Below are positions 10,673 through 22,160 of a stretch of 64,000 nucleotides of DNA, in pieces. The notes under the pieces were generated by a model. That model searched no databases, was not told the origin of the DNA, and was given only the letters and a program-made list of their open reading frames with translations. The translations under genes and the position numbers were made by a program. The first letter of the stretch is position 1, and each line of letters begins with the position of its first letter. This DNA is from Yponomeuta sedellus (lineage: Eukaryota > Arthropoda > Insecta > Lepidoptera > Yponomeutidae), in assembly GCA_934045075.1 (NCBI GenBank), contig OW203745.1:8755873-8819872 (forward strand). Reading direction: 5' to 3'.

Positions 10673-11337
10673 AATCGTAACTTTAAACGTTAGCGAGTAG
10701 GTAAGAGATAAAAGAGTTATAAAAAGAAAATTTCGTACAAATTCGAAAGAAAATGGCTTTGATTAAAGTGTTAGTTCTCTAAAGCAGGTTAAAAAAACGC
10801 TTCTTACACGGAACCTTACAGTGCGCGTGGCCTGACACAGACTTGGCCGGTTTTTTTCACGAATTGATTGAGCTTACGCAAACCTAAGCAATACCAATAA
10901 TCCCGTCTAAATATCGAATTCCAAACTAATTGTAATCGCAAACGGCAGGATTCCGACAGACAATAGTCTATACCTATGTCAGTATGATTGCATAATTTAG
11001 ACCTAAGAATCCGAAAATCACAAAACAGTCTAACGAGCTATGGTATACTGTCAAAGACTTATATTATTAAAATAAACAAAATCTAATACCTGAAGGAAAA
11101 GCAAGATCAACTAGTTTTAATCGCATATTATGTTAAAGGCTGAGATGGCATAGAGCTTACGAATCCAAACCTGCTCAACGAAGCCAAAGTACTAAAAACG
11201 TTATTTTATTAACAACGTAAACAACTTTAGAAAATGTTGCCATGATTGAGCTAGTTCCGACAAAAAATCAAACAAGTTAATCTGGATTGAAATCAAATAA
11301 TGTTAAGACATAATGTTAAGTAATATAACTCATTTTT

Positions 11338-11481
11338 AAAAACCTATTTAGAGGCTAAAAATTTCACCCATGCCGGGATTCGAACCCGCAACCTCTGGCT
11401 ATCCGTACCAGTACGGATAGCCAGAGGTTGCGGGTTCGAATCCCGGCATGAGTGAAATTTTTAGCCTCTAAATAGGTTTTT
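11338..11481. repeat. Near-perfect SINE S1 palindrome, 71-bp arms
   Basis: The left arm 11338-11408 and the right arm 11411-11481 are reverse complements with one mismatch, separated by two bases. Each arm is the 3' half of the S1 tRNA-like core plus its body. A normal SINE tail follows to about 11525. Confidence 0.9.
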
Positions 11482-11899
11482 AAATTTGTTCCTTAGCACG
11501 GGTTAGTGCATTAAAAATAAAAATGGTGTAATATAACTCAGTACATGCGTGTGATGTAAATATTGATTTACTGCTGACAATACATACCACGACTGCAAAT
11601 ACTCGAAGCAAGTCACAAGTATACTGGCACCGATCCTGAACTTTTGGATCTTAAAGCAACTTATTGTCTATTGACTGCATCATCTTCACCCTATAAATAA
11701 GTTATACCCTAAGATAACTTACTTTTAGTCTGCGGCATACCTCGTCTTTGAAAAAAATCCAAATAATCGAATGTTAAAATTTTGGGGCAAAATCACTTTT
11801 CAAACTGACTGTCACAACAGACAAATGAAAAAATATTCAACGGGGAATAATGAATGAACGCACACCTAGTCTAGCCGAACACCGAACGAAACAAATTTT

Positions 11900-12125
11900 G
11901 GATAATTCTAAAATATGTTGTAGTTCTTAGTATTCATAGAATTTCGTGGATTTCATACAAAACCATTTTTTAATATATAATCCTCTGAAACCTCACAATG
12001 GTGAGTGAGGTTACACGCGGCACGCTACGCGCACCGATAATTCTAAGATTTGTGTTGTTAGTATTCATAAGACTTCATAAAAATCAGTTTTGAAGAAATC
12101 CTATGAAACCCCACTGATCATCGCG
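11900..12125. repeat. Diverged tandem duplication of about 140 bp
   Basis: The block beginning GATAATTCTAAAAT near 11900 recurs as GATAATTCTAAGATTTG near 12037. Both continue through TTAGTATTCAT and end in TGAAACC(T/C)CAC. Function unknown. Confidence 0.5.
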
Positions 12126-13860
12126 CGTTGCATCGGGTGAGTCTTTGGGAAAATACGGGAAGCTCCCAATGCCCAGACGCATTTGGATGACGTTATCAGA
12201 TTCAGCGCAAACAGAGTGGATGAACCGACCGATATATTCGCTTTCGGTTAGTTGTGTGAGCAATGTGGATGAACGAAATACTTCCGAGGTGGTCGATTCA
12301 TTCAACGCGGTTGATTCCATCGGTACAATTAGGTACGCGGGCCCTGTGAAACTTCGTTTACTTTGGCACGGATAGCTTCTTTCAGCTAGGATAAGTGCGA
12401 GTTTTCCTTTAACCCGGATACACGTATTTAGTTCGTATCTGTTTAAGTATTTATAACATAATATGATGGTAGATTAAAATTTAGAACATTTTTCAAACTC
12501 GTACAGTGCTACACAAGAAATAAGTCTCGCGGATGTACCTGCGCAGATGACCAAATTTTGGATGTGCGGCAAGTTGATCGACCAATCAGATAGTTTCATT
12601 TTATGGCAGGCCGCGCGCCTTTGTTGCTATTGGTTGATTCCACGTCATCGATGCAGGTGACTATTAGTTTGGCAATATTAGCGTGAGCGAAACAGGTAGC
12701 GCCACTGCGGCAATCAATTCTGCACCTTAACCGTATCGGTTAAAGGTCATGTTGAATGTGCTTATAGCTTCGGGTACTTTCGTTACACTTCTTTCTAGTC
12801 TGCGCGAACGTAGATTCACGAAGGGACTTTTATGATATGTAGTACTGTACCTACCTTTTAAGGACTCAAACTAGTATTCTTTATAGACTTCAATAAACAA
12901 AAGTACTTAGAGTCTATATAGACTTCAATAAACAAGATTTGAACTAAAGAAAAAACATTCTAACATATTTACAAACATTTACGAGGAAAATGAAACCAAA
13001 TAATATCAGACCACCAAGTCATGTTGAAAAAATACCTAGAAACCATTTAGTTTTTCTTCTCAAACCACGGGGGTTGAAAAGAGGACAGAATTTCAATCAA
13101 TTGAAGTGTGAGATTGCAGCGCGGCACGACAGAAAATTAACCCCGAATAACCCGGATTCCCACTGAATTATTCCTAGCGTCGCCTGCTCACTATTCTAGC
13201 ACACGCGATACGAATCGCTAAGCGATTGTTTCTAGTCTCGTTTGGTTAGCACAATGTGTCCTTACTTAAAACGGATTAATGTAGAATTTACAGGAGAGTA
13301 CAGTGGCATGTTATGTTGAGTTTCTGTACAATTTTTGTGGTTCTCCTATACGGCCACAAAAAATCGTCGGAAAGTTTATTGAAATGTGTTATGTACATTG
13401 CCGCAATAGGCTCAACAGTGCAGTAAGCACAATATCAGTATGTGTGGTTGTTTGTTAAGTAACGTTACATTACGTTGCGGTGTACAAGATATGATATGTT
13501 TTGCGTTTTGTTATACGTCTTGTAGTTTGATAAATTATGATTTTTTATATGTTATATTTGAGCAAAAGTAATAGCGCTGATTATCTTTTTGGGAATAAAG
13601 ATGTGAATACAATTGTCAATGATTCCGCCTTCTCATATTCTTTTGGCATGCGTTTGTGGTCTTTACATTGACACGATAAGACTAACAAAGTTTTAGTACA
13701 TGTCGCCCTCCATCCTGCTAGACTGGCGATGCAAATTCTATCAGAAACTTTGTGTCGCTTAAAGAGGATCATTGAGAACAAATAACTGTAGTATAATATA
13801 GGGGATGTCTATGTTTAGCTGTAGACGAAAAGTAGCCTAAAAACTTATGTTGGACAGCCT
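12126..13860. other. Long stretch with no supported gene
   Basis: Open frames here, such as 12084-12320 on the minus strand, have no domain that I recognise and no partner exon. I see no repeat family shared with the rest of the window. Confidence 0.4.
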
Positions 13861-14249
13861 GTCGATCGATCGATATAAGGACACCCTGTCGATAGTCTCT
13901 GAATCAACCAGATCCAGATTTCTTTATTACTTGTTTTGCAGGGCGACCGTAAATCGTCGAACGAATGTTATACGTCTACATAATTTAACTTGGGACCGAA
14001 GAATTGGCACTTCTTGACTCTTGCTTTTTGCGATAACATTAAAGTTTCATATTTGACGCTGTTTCGGAAATAATTATGCGCTGCCTGTTGGCTGTAGCGG
14101 TAGCAGTGATGCTGGTCAAAGGTATAACTTGTCTTTCCTCAACTTTGATACCTGTAGTCTTTATTATTTCTTGTTTATAGGGTAGGTTTTCCACTCCTCC
14201 CTGTTCATGGCCTTCTCCTGCCAACATAATACAAAGGCCATGTGGTTAT

Positions 14250-14440
14250 TTCGCCATCTCCGCTTAAGAGGCGTAGAAAAGAGGCCCTTGCCCAGCAGTG
14301 GGACACAATCGGGGCTACATTAAAAAAGAATAGGCATAGGCAGAGACCAGGTTTGCCACATCTCTCTTTTACATACGTTATCGGTCGGCGCCTGAGGAGT
14401 CGGGGGTATGACGTTCGTTCCGGGGCATACCTGATGCAAA
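14250..14440 (+). mobile_element. Retroposon 3'-end fragment
   Basis: It carries GAGGCCCTTGCCCAGCAGTGGGA and then AGGCAGAGACCAGG. The first is the 3'-end signature shared by several LINE/SINE families here, and the second matches the LINE 3' ends at 37340 and 58050. The frame 14242-14565 crosses it and is not considered coding. Confidence 0.45.
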
Positions 14441-15719
14441 TGATCTCCCTGGCGGTGCAACAAGGTAATGCTGCTAGCGTAATGGGAACTTTTGGGTCGG
14501 GTGTATCCCAGGGCGGTATTTTTGAAAATTGTAAAAATGTAATAAACGAGCATAAATCCGTATAAAAACAGTTTTAATTATTTTTGATTAATTTAGTTTA
14601 GTTTTTTATTGTTCTAGTTTTTATGACGAAGCTTTGTGCGAATTTTCAGATTGTGTAATGCCGCTTTTTATGCTCTTAATAATGCAATGTGTTCTTTGTG
14701 AATGTTGCATATATTCAAACATTGTTTTAAAAAGGTTTGGAACACGATTAAAAAGGTTTTTTGGATCCCACATAGATCGTCACACATGTTGGCCTTCGGA
14801 AATGCTCTCCGCCACGCGACACGCCTGCCATCGGTGAAGTCGCTTCACCCTGGATAGTACAACAACAACAAACGCAATAGCACGGGGTGTTATTGCGTTT
14901 TGAAGATCAAACGTCGCGACTTACCAGTACATCCATTGTCAATTTCTGTCATTTTTTCACCACAAAACGCAGGGCAAAAAACGCGTGACCCACACTATCG
15001 TATTACCGAACTGGTCTCTCATTCTTGCTGTGACGAATTTACCCGCATACAAAAATACATCCTATAAATCTCTTCTGCTCGTTTAATTATTGAGGAGATA
15101 TGACATCACCCCTCACCGCTCACTGGTTTTAAAGTAGTCGTTTTTAATGCAAAGAAAATTCAACACAGTATCCGAACATTCACAAAAAGCTTCGTCTTCG
15201 AAAAACACAAACTAAAACAATTTGTATTGAATATGCCAACCCCAAGAAATAAGCCAATACAATTTAATCCTAGGCCAATCACAAATCCATTTCATTTGAG
15301 TATTTCCTCAATCAATTTAGTTGGAGTGCACTTGCCTACCGTTTCATCAGAACTGATTCTAACCAATTTATGTAAATTCTTGCTTTCACCTCCATCAAAG
15401 ATTCTCGGGTCCTTCAAAACCCTTGTCCAGATCAATCTTAAGTAAAAGACGTACAAACGCAGATCCTAACAGATAAACGATGTATAAATTGTAGGTATTA
15501 TAACAAGAAAGGGTTATTCCGGAATCAGAGTTTTGTCATCATTGTTATAGAATAATACCCTGCTAACCCTGAATTTGACATATCGTTTACAGATCTTTTC
15601 CTTCATCTCAATGACTTTATAGGCAAGTACATAAAATTAAAGCAGCGTTTAACAGTATTTTCTTACACTTTTGCTATGGAGGTGTGGAGCCGTTACTATA
15701 TGATAGGCTTGTGTATAAT

Positions 15720-15880
15720 ACTTAAATAAATAAATAACTTCCACATACACAATCACTTATCCTGGTCACAAACTAGCATACCCTGTGCTTTGGCAACCAG
15801 GCAATGACATACAAACATTTGTACAAAAGTACCGCGGCCTCCAGTGGGAATCTAACCCACGACCTCCAGAATGAAACAGA
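15720..15880 (-). mobile_element. tRNA-derived SINE (S3) carrying the minisatellite
   Basis: On the minus strand the head reads CGGTGGTCTAAAAGTACCGC and then the B-box-like GTGGGTTAGATTCCC. Its 5' head runs directly into the 65-bp tandem array, whose unit includes the tRNA-like start of the SINE. Confidence 0.6.
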
Positions 15881-16528
15881 CGCGGTACTTTTAGACCACC
15901 GAAACTTTCATATAGGCTCCGTTATCGAGCCTACAATGAAACAAACGCGGTACTCCCAGACCACCGAAACTTTCATATAGGCTCCGTTATCGAGCCTACA
16001 ATGAAACAAACGCGGTACTCCCAGACCACCGAAACTTTCATATAGGCTCCGTTATCAAGCCTACAATGAAACAAACGCGGTACTCCCAGACCACCGAAAC
16101 TTTCATATAGGCTCCGTTATCGAGCCTACAATGAAACAAACGCGGTACTCCCAGACCACCGAAACTTTCATATAGGCTCCGTTATCAAGCCTACAATGAA
16201 ACAAACGCGGTACTCCCAGACCACCGAAACTTTCATACAGGCTCCGTTATCAAGCCTAGAATGAAACAAATGCGGTACTCCCACACCACCGAAACTTTCA
16301 TAAAGGCTCCGTTATCAAGCCTATAATGAAACAAACGCGGTACTCCCAGACCACCGAAACTTTCATATAGACTCCGTTATCAAGCCCAGAATGAAACAGA
16401 CGCGGTACTCCCGGACCACCGAAACTTTCATATAGGCTCCGTTATCAAGCCTAGAATGAAACAAACGCGGTACTCCCAGACCACCGAAACTTTCATATTT
16501 TATAGGCTCCTTTATCAAGCCCATACTC
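15881..16528. repeat. 65-bp minisatellite, ten units
   Basis: CGCGGTACT or a close variant recurs at 15881, 15946, 16011, 16076, 16141, 16206, 16271, 16336, 16401 and 16466, an exact 65-bp period. Units differ by a few substitutions (TATCGAGCC or TATCAAGCC). The last unit is interrupted by a few extra bases near 16497. The array is not coding: 65 is not a multiple of three. Confidence 0.95.
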
Positions 16529-16911
16529 GTTCTGAGAGAAGGCCTGTGCCCTGCAGTGGGACGTTTTTGGGCTACATTAAATACAATGTGGTACACCGAA
16601 GCTTACTAAACTGCCTTAGCATAAAGCATACGACATGGCGGGTAAACAAAAAAGAAATAAATGAAGGTGCTTCAGACAAGTCGGCTTACACAGACCCGTG
16701 TCATTGTATGACGGGAAACTCAAAAACCCGCGGAACGAAAGGACCCTTTGCGCTATTTAATATTTCCAAATGTCGTAAATTCTTTTATACATCTGCATGA
16801 AACAGTACCAGAAATCAAAAATCAATAATTTATTTCATCGTGAATAATACGGTGACATTCAATCTTGACAAGTGTTGTTATATGCGTGTATGTGTAGATT
16901 TACGATATGTT

Positions 16912-17250
16912 TTAGTCGAACCAAGCGATTGGAATCAATCACTTGAGTTAAGCAACAACAGGCGCGGTCGGGTGCAGGATGGGTGACCGTCCCGTGATCA
17001 CAGCTAGTGGCATTTTTCCAAGCGCTTCCGTGCTTTGCAAGGCCGTTGATGCCGGCTGTCATGTAATGGCAGTCGTTAACTCATGTTAGAGGCCTTATGG
17101 GCGGTTTAGAGAACTTCTGACAGTAAGACCCGCCACTGTCTTACAATCCTCTATCAACCCGGACTTGGCTCCCGTGGTGGAGTATGGCTTAACTTTTCGC
17201 AGGAGGAGACCCGTGCCCCAGCAGTGGAGACATACCAGGGTTGATTTCGT
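16912..17250 (+). mobile_element. 5S rRNA-like SINE (S4)
   Basis: The head at 16942-16988 includes GAGTTAAGCAACAAC and GGATGGGTGACCG. The latter is a closer match to the 5S box C than in the copy at 5790. The body and the CCCCAGCAGTGGAGACATA end are present. Confidence 0.75.
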
Positions 17251-17559
17251 ATCGATATCAAGGGTTGATGCAGATCTTACATTTGGCATTTACTGTCCGA
17301 CCACCCAGTCCCGTTTATCCTAACCGAAAATCTGAATCAATGAGACTCTGGAACTGGAAATAATTCCAACTACGTCGAACGAGACAACGCTATTGAATAT
17401 CGTGTCCCAAAGCTAGTGTGTTTCAGGGGCGCGTGGGAAACGTAAAAAGTGGACCTAATGTCCGCCTAGATGTAGGGTGACGAATGCTTAAATTTTAGTA
17501 AGATCTAAAGGAAATCATTTAGCTGGCCTTCCATTTGAGCGCTGTTGATTTTAGGTCAT

Positions 17560-17705
17560 GCGCAGATGTATGGGCAGGCAACCCATCAGATGGACGACCT
17601 GGTTAAAGTGGCTGGAAAAGGCTGGATTTGGAAAGCTCAAGACCGAAATGAATGGCACTACACTCGGCAATAGGTGGCTATAGTTTGAAGAAGAGAGAGA
17701 AGAGA
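17560..17705 (+). mobile_element. LINE ORF2 C-terminal fragment
   Basis: Translation gives pieces such as RQPIRWTTWL and VAGKGWIRKAQDRNEW in shifting frames. These resemble the (R)P..RW.DDL..VAG..W...AQDR pattern found at the C-terminus of many insect LINE reverse transcriptases. Frameshifted and dead. Confidence 0.55.
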
Positions 17706-17822
17706 GAGACGAATAATAAAAGAGAGTAAGAATAAATTCAGTGGGTTAATTAAGAAAAATCATTATGAGTCATGTTAGGTATAGATTATTGGCAAAAAAT
17801 ATGGGTAGACTACATAATAACC

Positions 17823-18045
17823 TTTTAAAAACCTATTTAGAGGCTAAAAATTCCACCCCTGCCGGGATTCGAAGCCGCTACCTCTGGCTATCCGTGCCAG
17901 TGCTCTTCCAACTGAGCTAATGGGTGACTCACCGGCATCAATGAAAATTCAAACCTCTTTACAATACTCTCTGTATTACGTACAGAGAGTATTGGAAGAT
18001 ACATTACTCTCTGTATTACGTACAGAGTGTATTGTAAAGATTACG
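17823..18045 (-). mobile_element. SINE S1 with local duplication of its 5' region
   Basis: The minus-strand tRNA-like core is at 17860-17930. The segment CTCTGTATTACGTACAGAG is repeated at 17967 and 18007, each copy being nearly self-complementary. Confidence 0.7.
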
Positions 18046-18419
18046 TACATAATAACCTGTTTCAAATTTTTAAATGTCGGTTCGGAAAATACAGCTATAT
18101 TGTAAGATTTCATTAGCGTCAAAAGTTCCAGCGATATTTTGTGAAACTCGAAAATAGTTTTATGGTTTCTATGAAGCAGCGCTCTATTTTTCCGTTCAGA
18201 GCCCGTGACCTAATTCTTTTAAAGTTCAAAGTGTACTTACCAATTAAGTTTTGACTTAGAAATAATTTCATCACCCTCCCCATTACACTCACTAATGCAG
18301 CGAGACTAAGTGGTGGCAAATTCAGAATCATCAATTTCTAGAGACACACAGCTTATACATTTTCCCGCGCGCGCGCAACGTTTACACATTGTAAGTATTT
18401 ATATTAAGTCTGTTTTTCA

Positions 18420-18600
18420 GTACAGCCTCAATTAATCCAATTAAGGCCTATGCCCACTATAGGCCTCCCAGTTAGCTCTCCACACCCTCCTGTACCTCTT
18501 GCCAACCCGGTAGAAAATTGCCCTTCGGCCACTCTCGTAACTGACCTTCCGTATCTGGTTACAAAGCTTCTTCAAAACGTCCCCTCATCTCCACTTTAGT
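18420..18600 (-). mobile_element. LINE 3'-end relic
   Basis: The stretch AAGGCCTATGCCCACTATAGG, then CTCTTGCCAACCCGG, is the reverse complement of a decayed retroposon 3' end of the '...CAGTGGG..GGCC' type. A related fragment lies at 9350-9425. No intact coding sequence. Confidence 0.4.
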
Positions 18601-18654
18601 TGGCCACGATTTAGAGGCCTATCAAACAATTGACTGAGTTTGTCAATGGAGATT

Positions 18655-18980
18655 TTTGTCAATACGCTTCTATTTATGTAGCCTATAAACGTGCCACTGG
18701 AGGGCACAGGTCTTCTCTCAGAGAGAGAGTATGGGCTTAGTTACCACGCGTGCCCACCGCGGATGGACAATTTCAACGCTGAGGTATTTGAACACCTGAG
18801 ACACTCAGGTTTCCTCACGATGTTTTTCTTCACCGTTAGCTAGTGGTATAGCTACATAACCTCATAAATGTACGTAACTTATGAAATAAAGTCGTTGCTA
18901 TATGCCCGCACTGGAAATAGAACCGGAATCTCTCCCTTTTGAATCCATTGTTCTACCCACACGGCTACCACCGCTATAAG
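18655..18980 (-). mobile_element. SINE S2-type copy with conserved 3' half
   Basis: The minus strand carries a tRNA-like head near 18900-18970 and, toward 18655, the segment with TCTCAGAGAGAGAGTATGGGC. That latter segment recurs at 21365-21540 and 22010-22160, and partly at 61950-61990. Confidence 0.6.
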
Positions 18981-19264
18981 AGAAATATATAAAAATAACA
19001 AAAGTGTTTTTATTTTAGCGTTCTGTCCAAGACGTATGATATATTATTCCGCCTTTTAGTGCTAAGCGTCTCTAAGCTAAGCTTAAGATTGACTTATGGA
19101 CTTGTCTTGGTGATACATGTCAGTGCGAAAATCAATGCCACTGGCCAGTAATTGATTATTGTTACAAATCATTGGGATTGGAACGACCTCCCAATGAGGT
19201 TAAAAACTGAAAGCTCGTTGTAGTTGGTAGCACTGTTGAGTGTTCCTAAGAACCACCATGTTGT

Positions 19265-19440
19265 ATTGATAGAGATAGAGAACACTTTATTGTACTTAAA
19301 AATGGAAATTACACAGATATTTCTTAACCTAAGAGTACAGACGGCGGCCTTATCACTAAAAGTGATCTCTTCCAGACAACCTTCGGATGAACTGGACTAA
19401 TACATTAGAGAAGGAAGTAGATGTACAAAAAAAAACATAG
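19265..19440 (-). mobile_element. LINE-type 3' tail repeat (S6)
   Basis: Reading plus, GAGAACACTTTATTGTAC is followed by GCGGCCTTATCACTAAAAGTG and TCTTCCAGACAACCTTCGG, the reverse order of the repeat at 9600 and 63430. Non-coding. Confidence 0.6.
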
Positions 19441-19677
19441 AAAACATTAATTTCAGAGGTTCCAAATACATGCCTCAATAACAGTTTGAATAAATAAAAT
19501 TATCAACAGATACATACAAGTAATTTACATAAATAAAAATAAAAAATGAATATTATACATAAATACATAAATAATTAACAAAATATACACATTCAAAGTT
19601 GAACACAACAACAGCAGGACAATATTACAAAATTAAATAATAACAGTATTACAGTGTAGTAGTGAGATAGAACTCCT

Positions 19678-19905
19678 TTACCATAGCCTTAAAAATGGGA
19701 AGGGATTTGGCTTGTTGTTTGGTCTAGAGGCTACAGCTGTTTTTTTCAATACGTTGTGTAGAAATTCATCACCTTTATATGAATTGCATCCATAGTGATC
19801 TTCAGGTTCAAAATGGGCATCACATAGTCTTGACGAAGTGCTAGCCTTCCAATTTTCCCGTATTTTTGCAATCAACGGATGAACAAAGATAATGATTTTA
19901 TTCAT
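19678..19905 (-). pseudogene. THAP zinc-finger domain fragment
   Basis: The frame contains RENWKASTSSRLCDAHFEPEDH and, later, LKKTAV, the second half of a THAP domain: the conserved W, the C..H pair, FEPED, and the hydrophobic residue before the AVP-like box. The N-terminal CxxC half is missing upstream, where the frame opens into non-homologous sequence. THAP domains bind DNA and occur both in host regulators and in P-element-like transposases. This truncated piece, beside a LINE tail, is best read as a relic. Confidence 0.6.
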
Positions 19906-19909
19906 AAAA

Positions 19910-20700
19910 CTATTAATTTGTCGACAAAAATCCTATAGAGAACTGTCAAATTGATAGTACACACAACAGTGCTGACATCTGTAGTGAGCATTAGGCAGTT
20001 TTTAAGCCCATTGGGAAGCCTGTATGCTACTGCTCCATTGTACTCTTAAGTTTATAAAATTGGTGTTCTGGATTTTCCCAACTGACGGTCACCCCGCGCC
20101 ACAGTTCTGCTGTGGTCCCGCGAGAGCCACCCCTTCACCTCACTATCTCACGGCTAATACCCAAAACTGCCCTCCGTACAAATGAAATAGCTAGCTTATA
20201 GCCCCGCATTTTGTCCCCAGTTCTTTTGTTTTGCGGTCATCGGGCGTTGGACGTGGCCATTTTTGGGACAAAAGTGCGGCTGCCGGAATTAGTTTCGGCA
20301 TAATAGGTTTAGAGAATGTGTAATTTGGTCGCGTGTAGTAAAGTTTATCGTGTTGAAACTTTCGTAGACTTTTGTACGAGGGCGTGAGGTTACGGAAACA
20401 TAAGGGGTTAAATGTAGTTAGGTATACAACATGTTATACTAATTACGTTTTTATTTATTTGAGGTATTTATTCATTAATACAAAACACTTTTGGGGCTAA
20501 CTGTGAAACAGCAGATGTTTCACACAACACTTTTATTTTTGCTCTAGCGTATGAATGAAAGAGGGAAAAATTATTGACAAGAGTCGCAATTTCAAAATTA
20601 TTGGCTAGTAATGATTATTAATACCAGAAAGTGCAGTTGACAGACCTTTACTTTTTATTGCAAAGTCACCCAGGGCCATAACTTATTTCTATAATTATAT
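19910..20700. other. No recognisable gene
   Basis: It includes a GC-richer part at 20080-20320 with no long frame and no match to the repeat families listed here. Confidence 0.4.
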
Positions 20701-20706
20701 TATTGT

Positions 20707-20940
20707 TACACTATTTTATTTTTAATGCACTAACCCGTGCTAAGGTACAAATTTAAAACTGTACGTAATACAGAGAATATTGTAAAGAGGTTCGAAATTT
20801 CACTGATGCCGTGAGTCGCCCATTGGCTCAATTGGTAGAGCGCTGCTACGGATAGCCAGAGGTTGCGGGTTCGAATCCCGGCATGGGTGAAATTTTTAGC
20901 CTCTAAATAGGTTTTTTATATTATTGTTCATGCACTAACC
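20707..20940 (+). mobile_element. SINE S1 copy
   Basis: The core at 20814-20888 has both polymerase III boxes and the family body and tail. A partial second tail follows at 20930-21010, again ending TTAGCCTCTAAATAGG. Confidence 0.85.
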
Positions 20941-21066
20941 CGTGCTAAGGACAATTTTTTATGGCATGGCTAAGGCATGGGGTGGAATTATTAGCCTCTA
21001 AATAGGTATTTTTATAGGTCTAAAAAAGTTCAAATACAAATGTTTTATTGGACAAAATATACGTTC

Positions 21067-21350
21067 TGTTATATCCGGTTCCCCGCCTCACCTATATTTT
21101 GTCATTGTCAGCACTAAAGAGCAAATAAAAGTGTTTTTCCGCGGACATCGCGTAGCAGTCACAGCAGTCACAGCTGTCAAGAGCAGTCATGCATAGTCTC
21201 TACCAGTAATTAGACTTAGTATCCAGATGTAGTCCATTTTAGTACCTCTGTTTCCAAATTATTATTAACGTGTTTCGGTGCACTCAATAAATTGCAACAG
21301 TGTACTCAGTGATTTGATTTTGAACCCCCGGAGGCCTGCGCTGCCTAACA
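21067..21350. mobile_element. Solo LTR with 4-bp target duplication
   Basis: The 284-bp unit begins TGTTATATCC and ends GCCTAACA, so its ends are inverted (TGTTA..TAACA). It is flanked by GTTC at 21063-21066 and 21351-21354. AATAAA-type signals lie inside. This is the footprint left by LTR-LTR recombination of a Gypsy- or BEL-type element. It is not obviously the same family as the BEL/Pao copy, although both begin TGTTAT. Confidence 0.65.
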
Positions 21351-21364
21351 GTTCATTGTTACAT

Positions 21365-21540
21365 AGGAGATTATTTATGCTGCCCTTAGACGTTCCACTG
21401 AAGGCACAGGCCTTCTCTCAGAGAGAGTATGGGGCATAATTTATTATCAGTGTTCGATCACCGCGGATTGAAAATTTCAAGCGCTGAGAAATATGAACAC
21501 CTCAGACAGACAGGTTTCCAACTTCACAAAATATGTGAGT
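21365..21540 (-). mobile_element. SINE fragment (family shared with 18655 and 22010)
   Basis: It carries GGCACAGGCCTTCTCTCAGA and ATTTCAAGCGCTGAG, and abuts the 5S-like SINE that follows. Confidence 0.55.
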
Positions 21541-21550
21541 AACTTAGAAA

Positions 21551-21857
21551 ACAACAACAGGCGCGGTCAGGTGCGGGATGGGTGACCGTCCCGTTACTAC
21601 CGCTAGTGGCATTTTTCCGAGCGCTTCCGTGCTTCGAAAGACACGTTAAGCCGTGGGTGCCGGCTGTCATGTAATGACAGTCGTTAAGGCACGTCAGAGG
21701 CCTTATAGGCGGCTTAATAACTTCTGACAGTAAGGCCGCCACTGTCTTACAAACCTCCACCGACCCGGCCTTGGCCCCCGTGGTGGAGTATGGCCTAACC
21801 TTCCTACAACGCATGAAGAGACCCGTGCCCCAGCAGTGGGGACATAAGGGGTTGAAA
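21551..21857 (+). mobile_element. 5S rRNA-like SINE (S4)
   Basis: It starts at CAACAACAGGCGCGG, so box A is partly lost, but GGATGGGTGACCG is intact. The body and the GTGCCCCAGCAGTGGGGACA end are conserved. Confidence 0.72.
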
Positions 21858-22004
21858 TAGAATGGATGGAACTTAGAAAACAAAGTGAATGAATGGATGA
21901 TTCACTTGTTCGTGCCATTTCAACCTGTGTGAACGCTATTTTACCACCGCACCAACCGCACTGTGGTAGAGAGGCTTATCTAAGTTAATAAAACAATGAC
22001 ATTT

Positions 22005-22160
22005 TTTTTGTAGCCTATAAACGTCCTACTGGGGGGCACAGGCTTTCTCTCAGAGAGAGAGAGAGTATGAGCTTAATTACCACACGCACCCACCGCGGAT
22101 TGGCAATTTCAAGCGCTGAGGTAATTGAACACATCGGACACTCAGGTTTCCGTTTCTACC
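22005..22160 (-). mobile_element. SINE fragment with GA-rich spacer
   Basis: Same segment as 18655 and 21365, here with (GA)n expanded to TCTCAGAGAGAGAGAGAG. Confidence 0.55.

Noticed and set aside
12084..12320. Minus-strand frame of 78 codons
   Set aside because: No recognisable domain, no flanking splice sites leading to a partner exon, and no repeat relationship; not enough to call a gene.
14242..14565. Plus-strand frame of 107 codons
   Set aside because: It runs through a retroposon 3'-end signature (CCCAGCAGTGGGA), so it is a chance frame in a repeat.
15881..16528. CRISPR-like array from the regular 65-bp period
   Set aside because: There are no unique spacers: the whole 65-bp unit repeats. 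The context is eukaryotic and SINE-derived.
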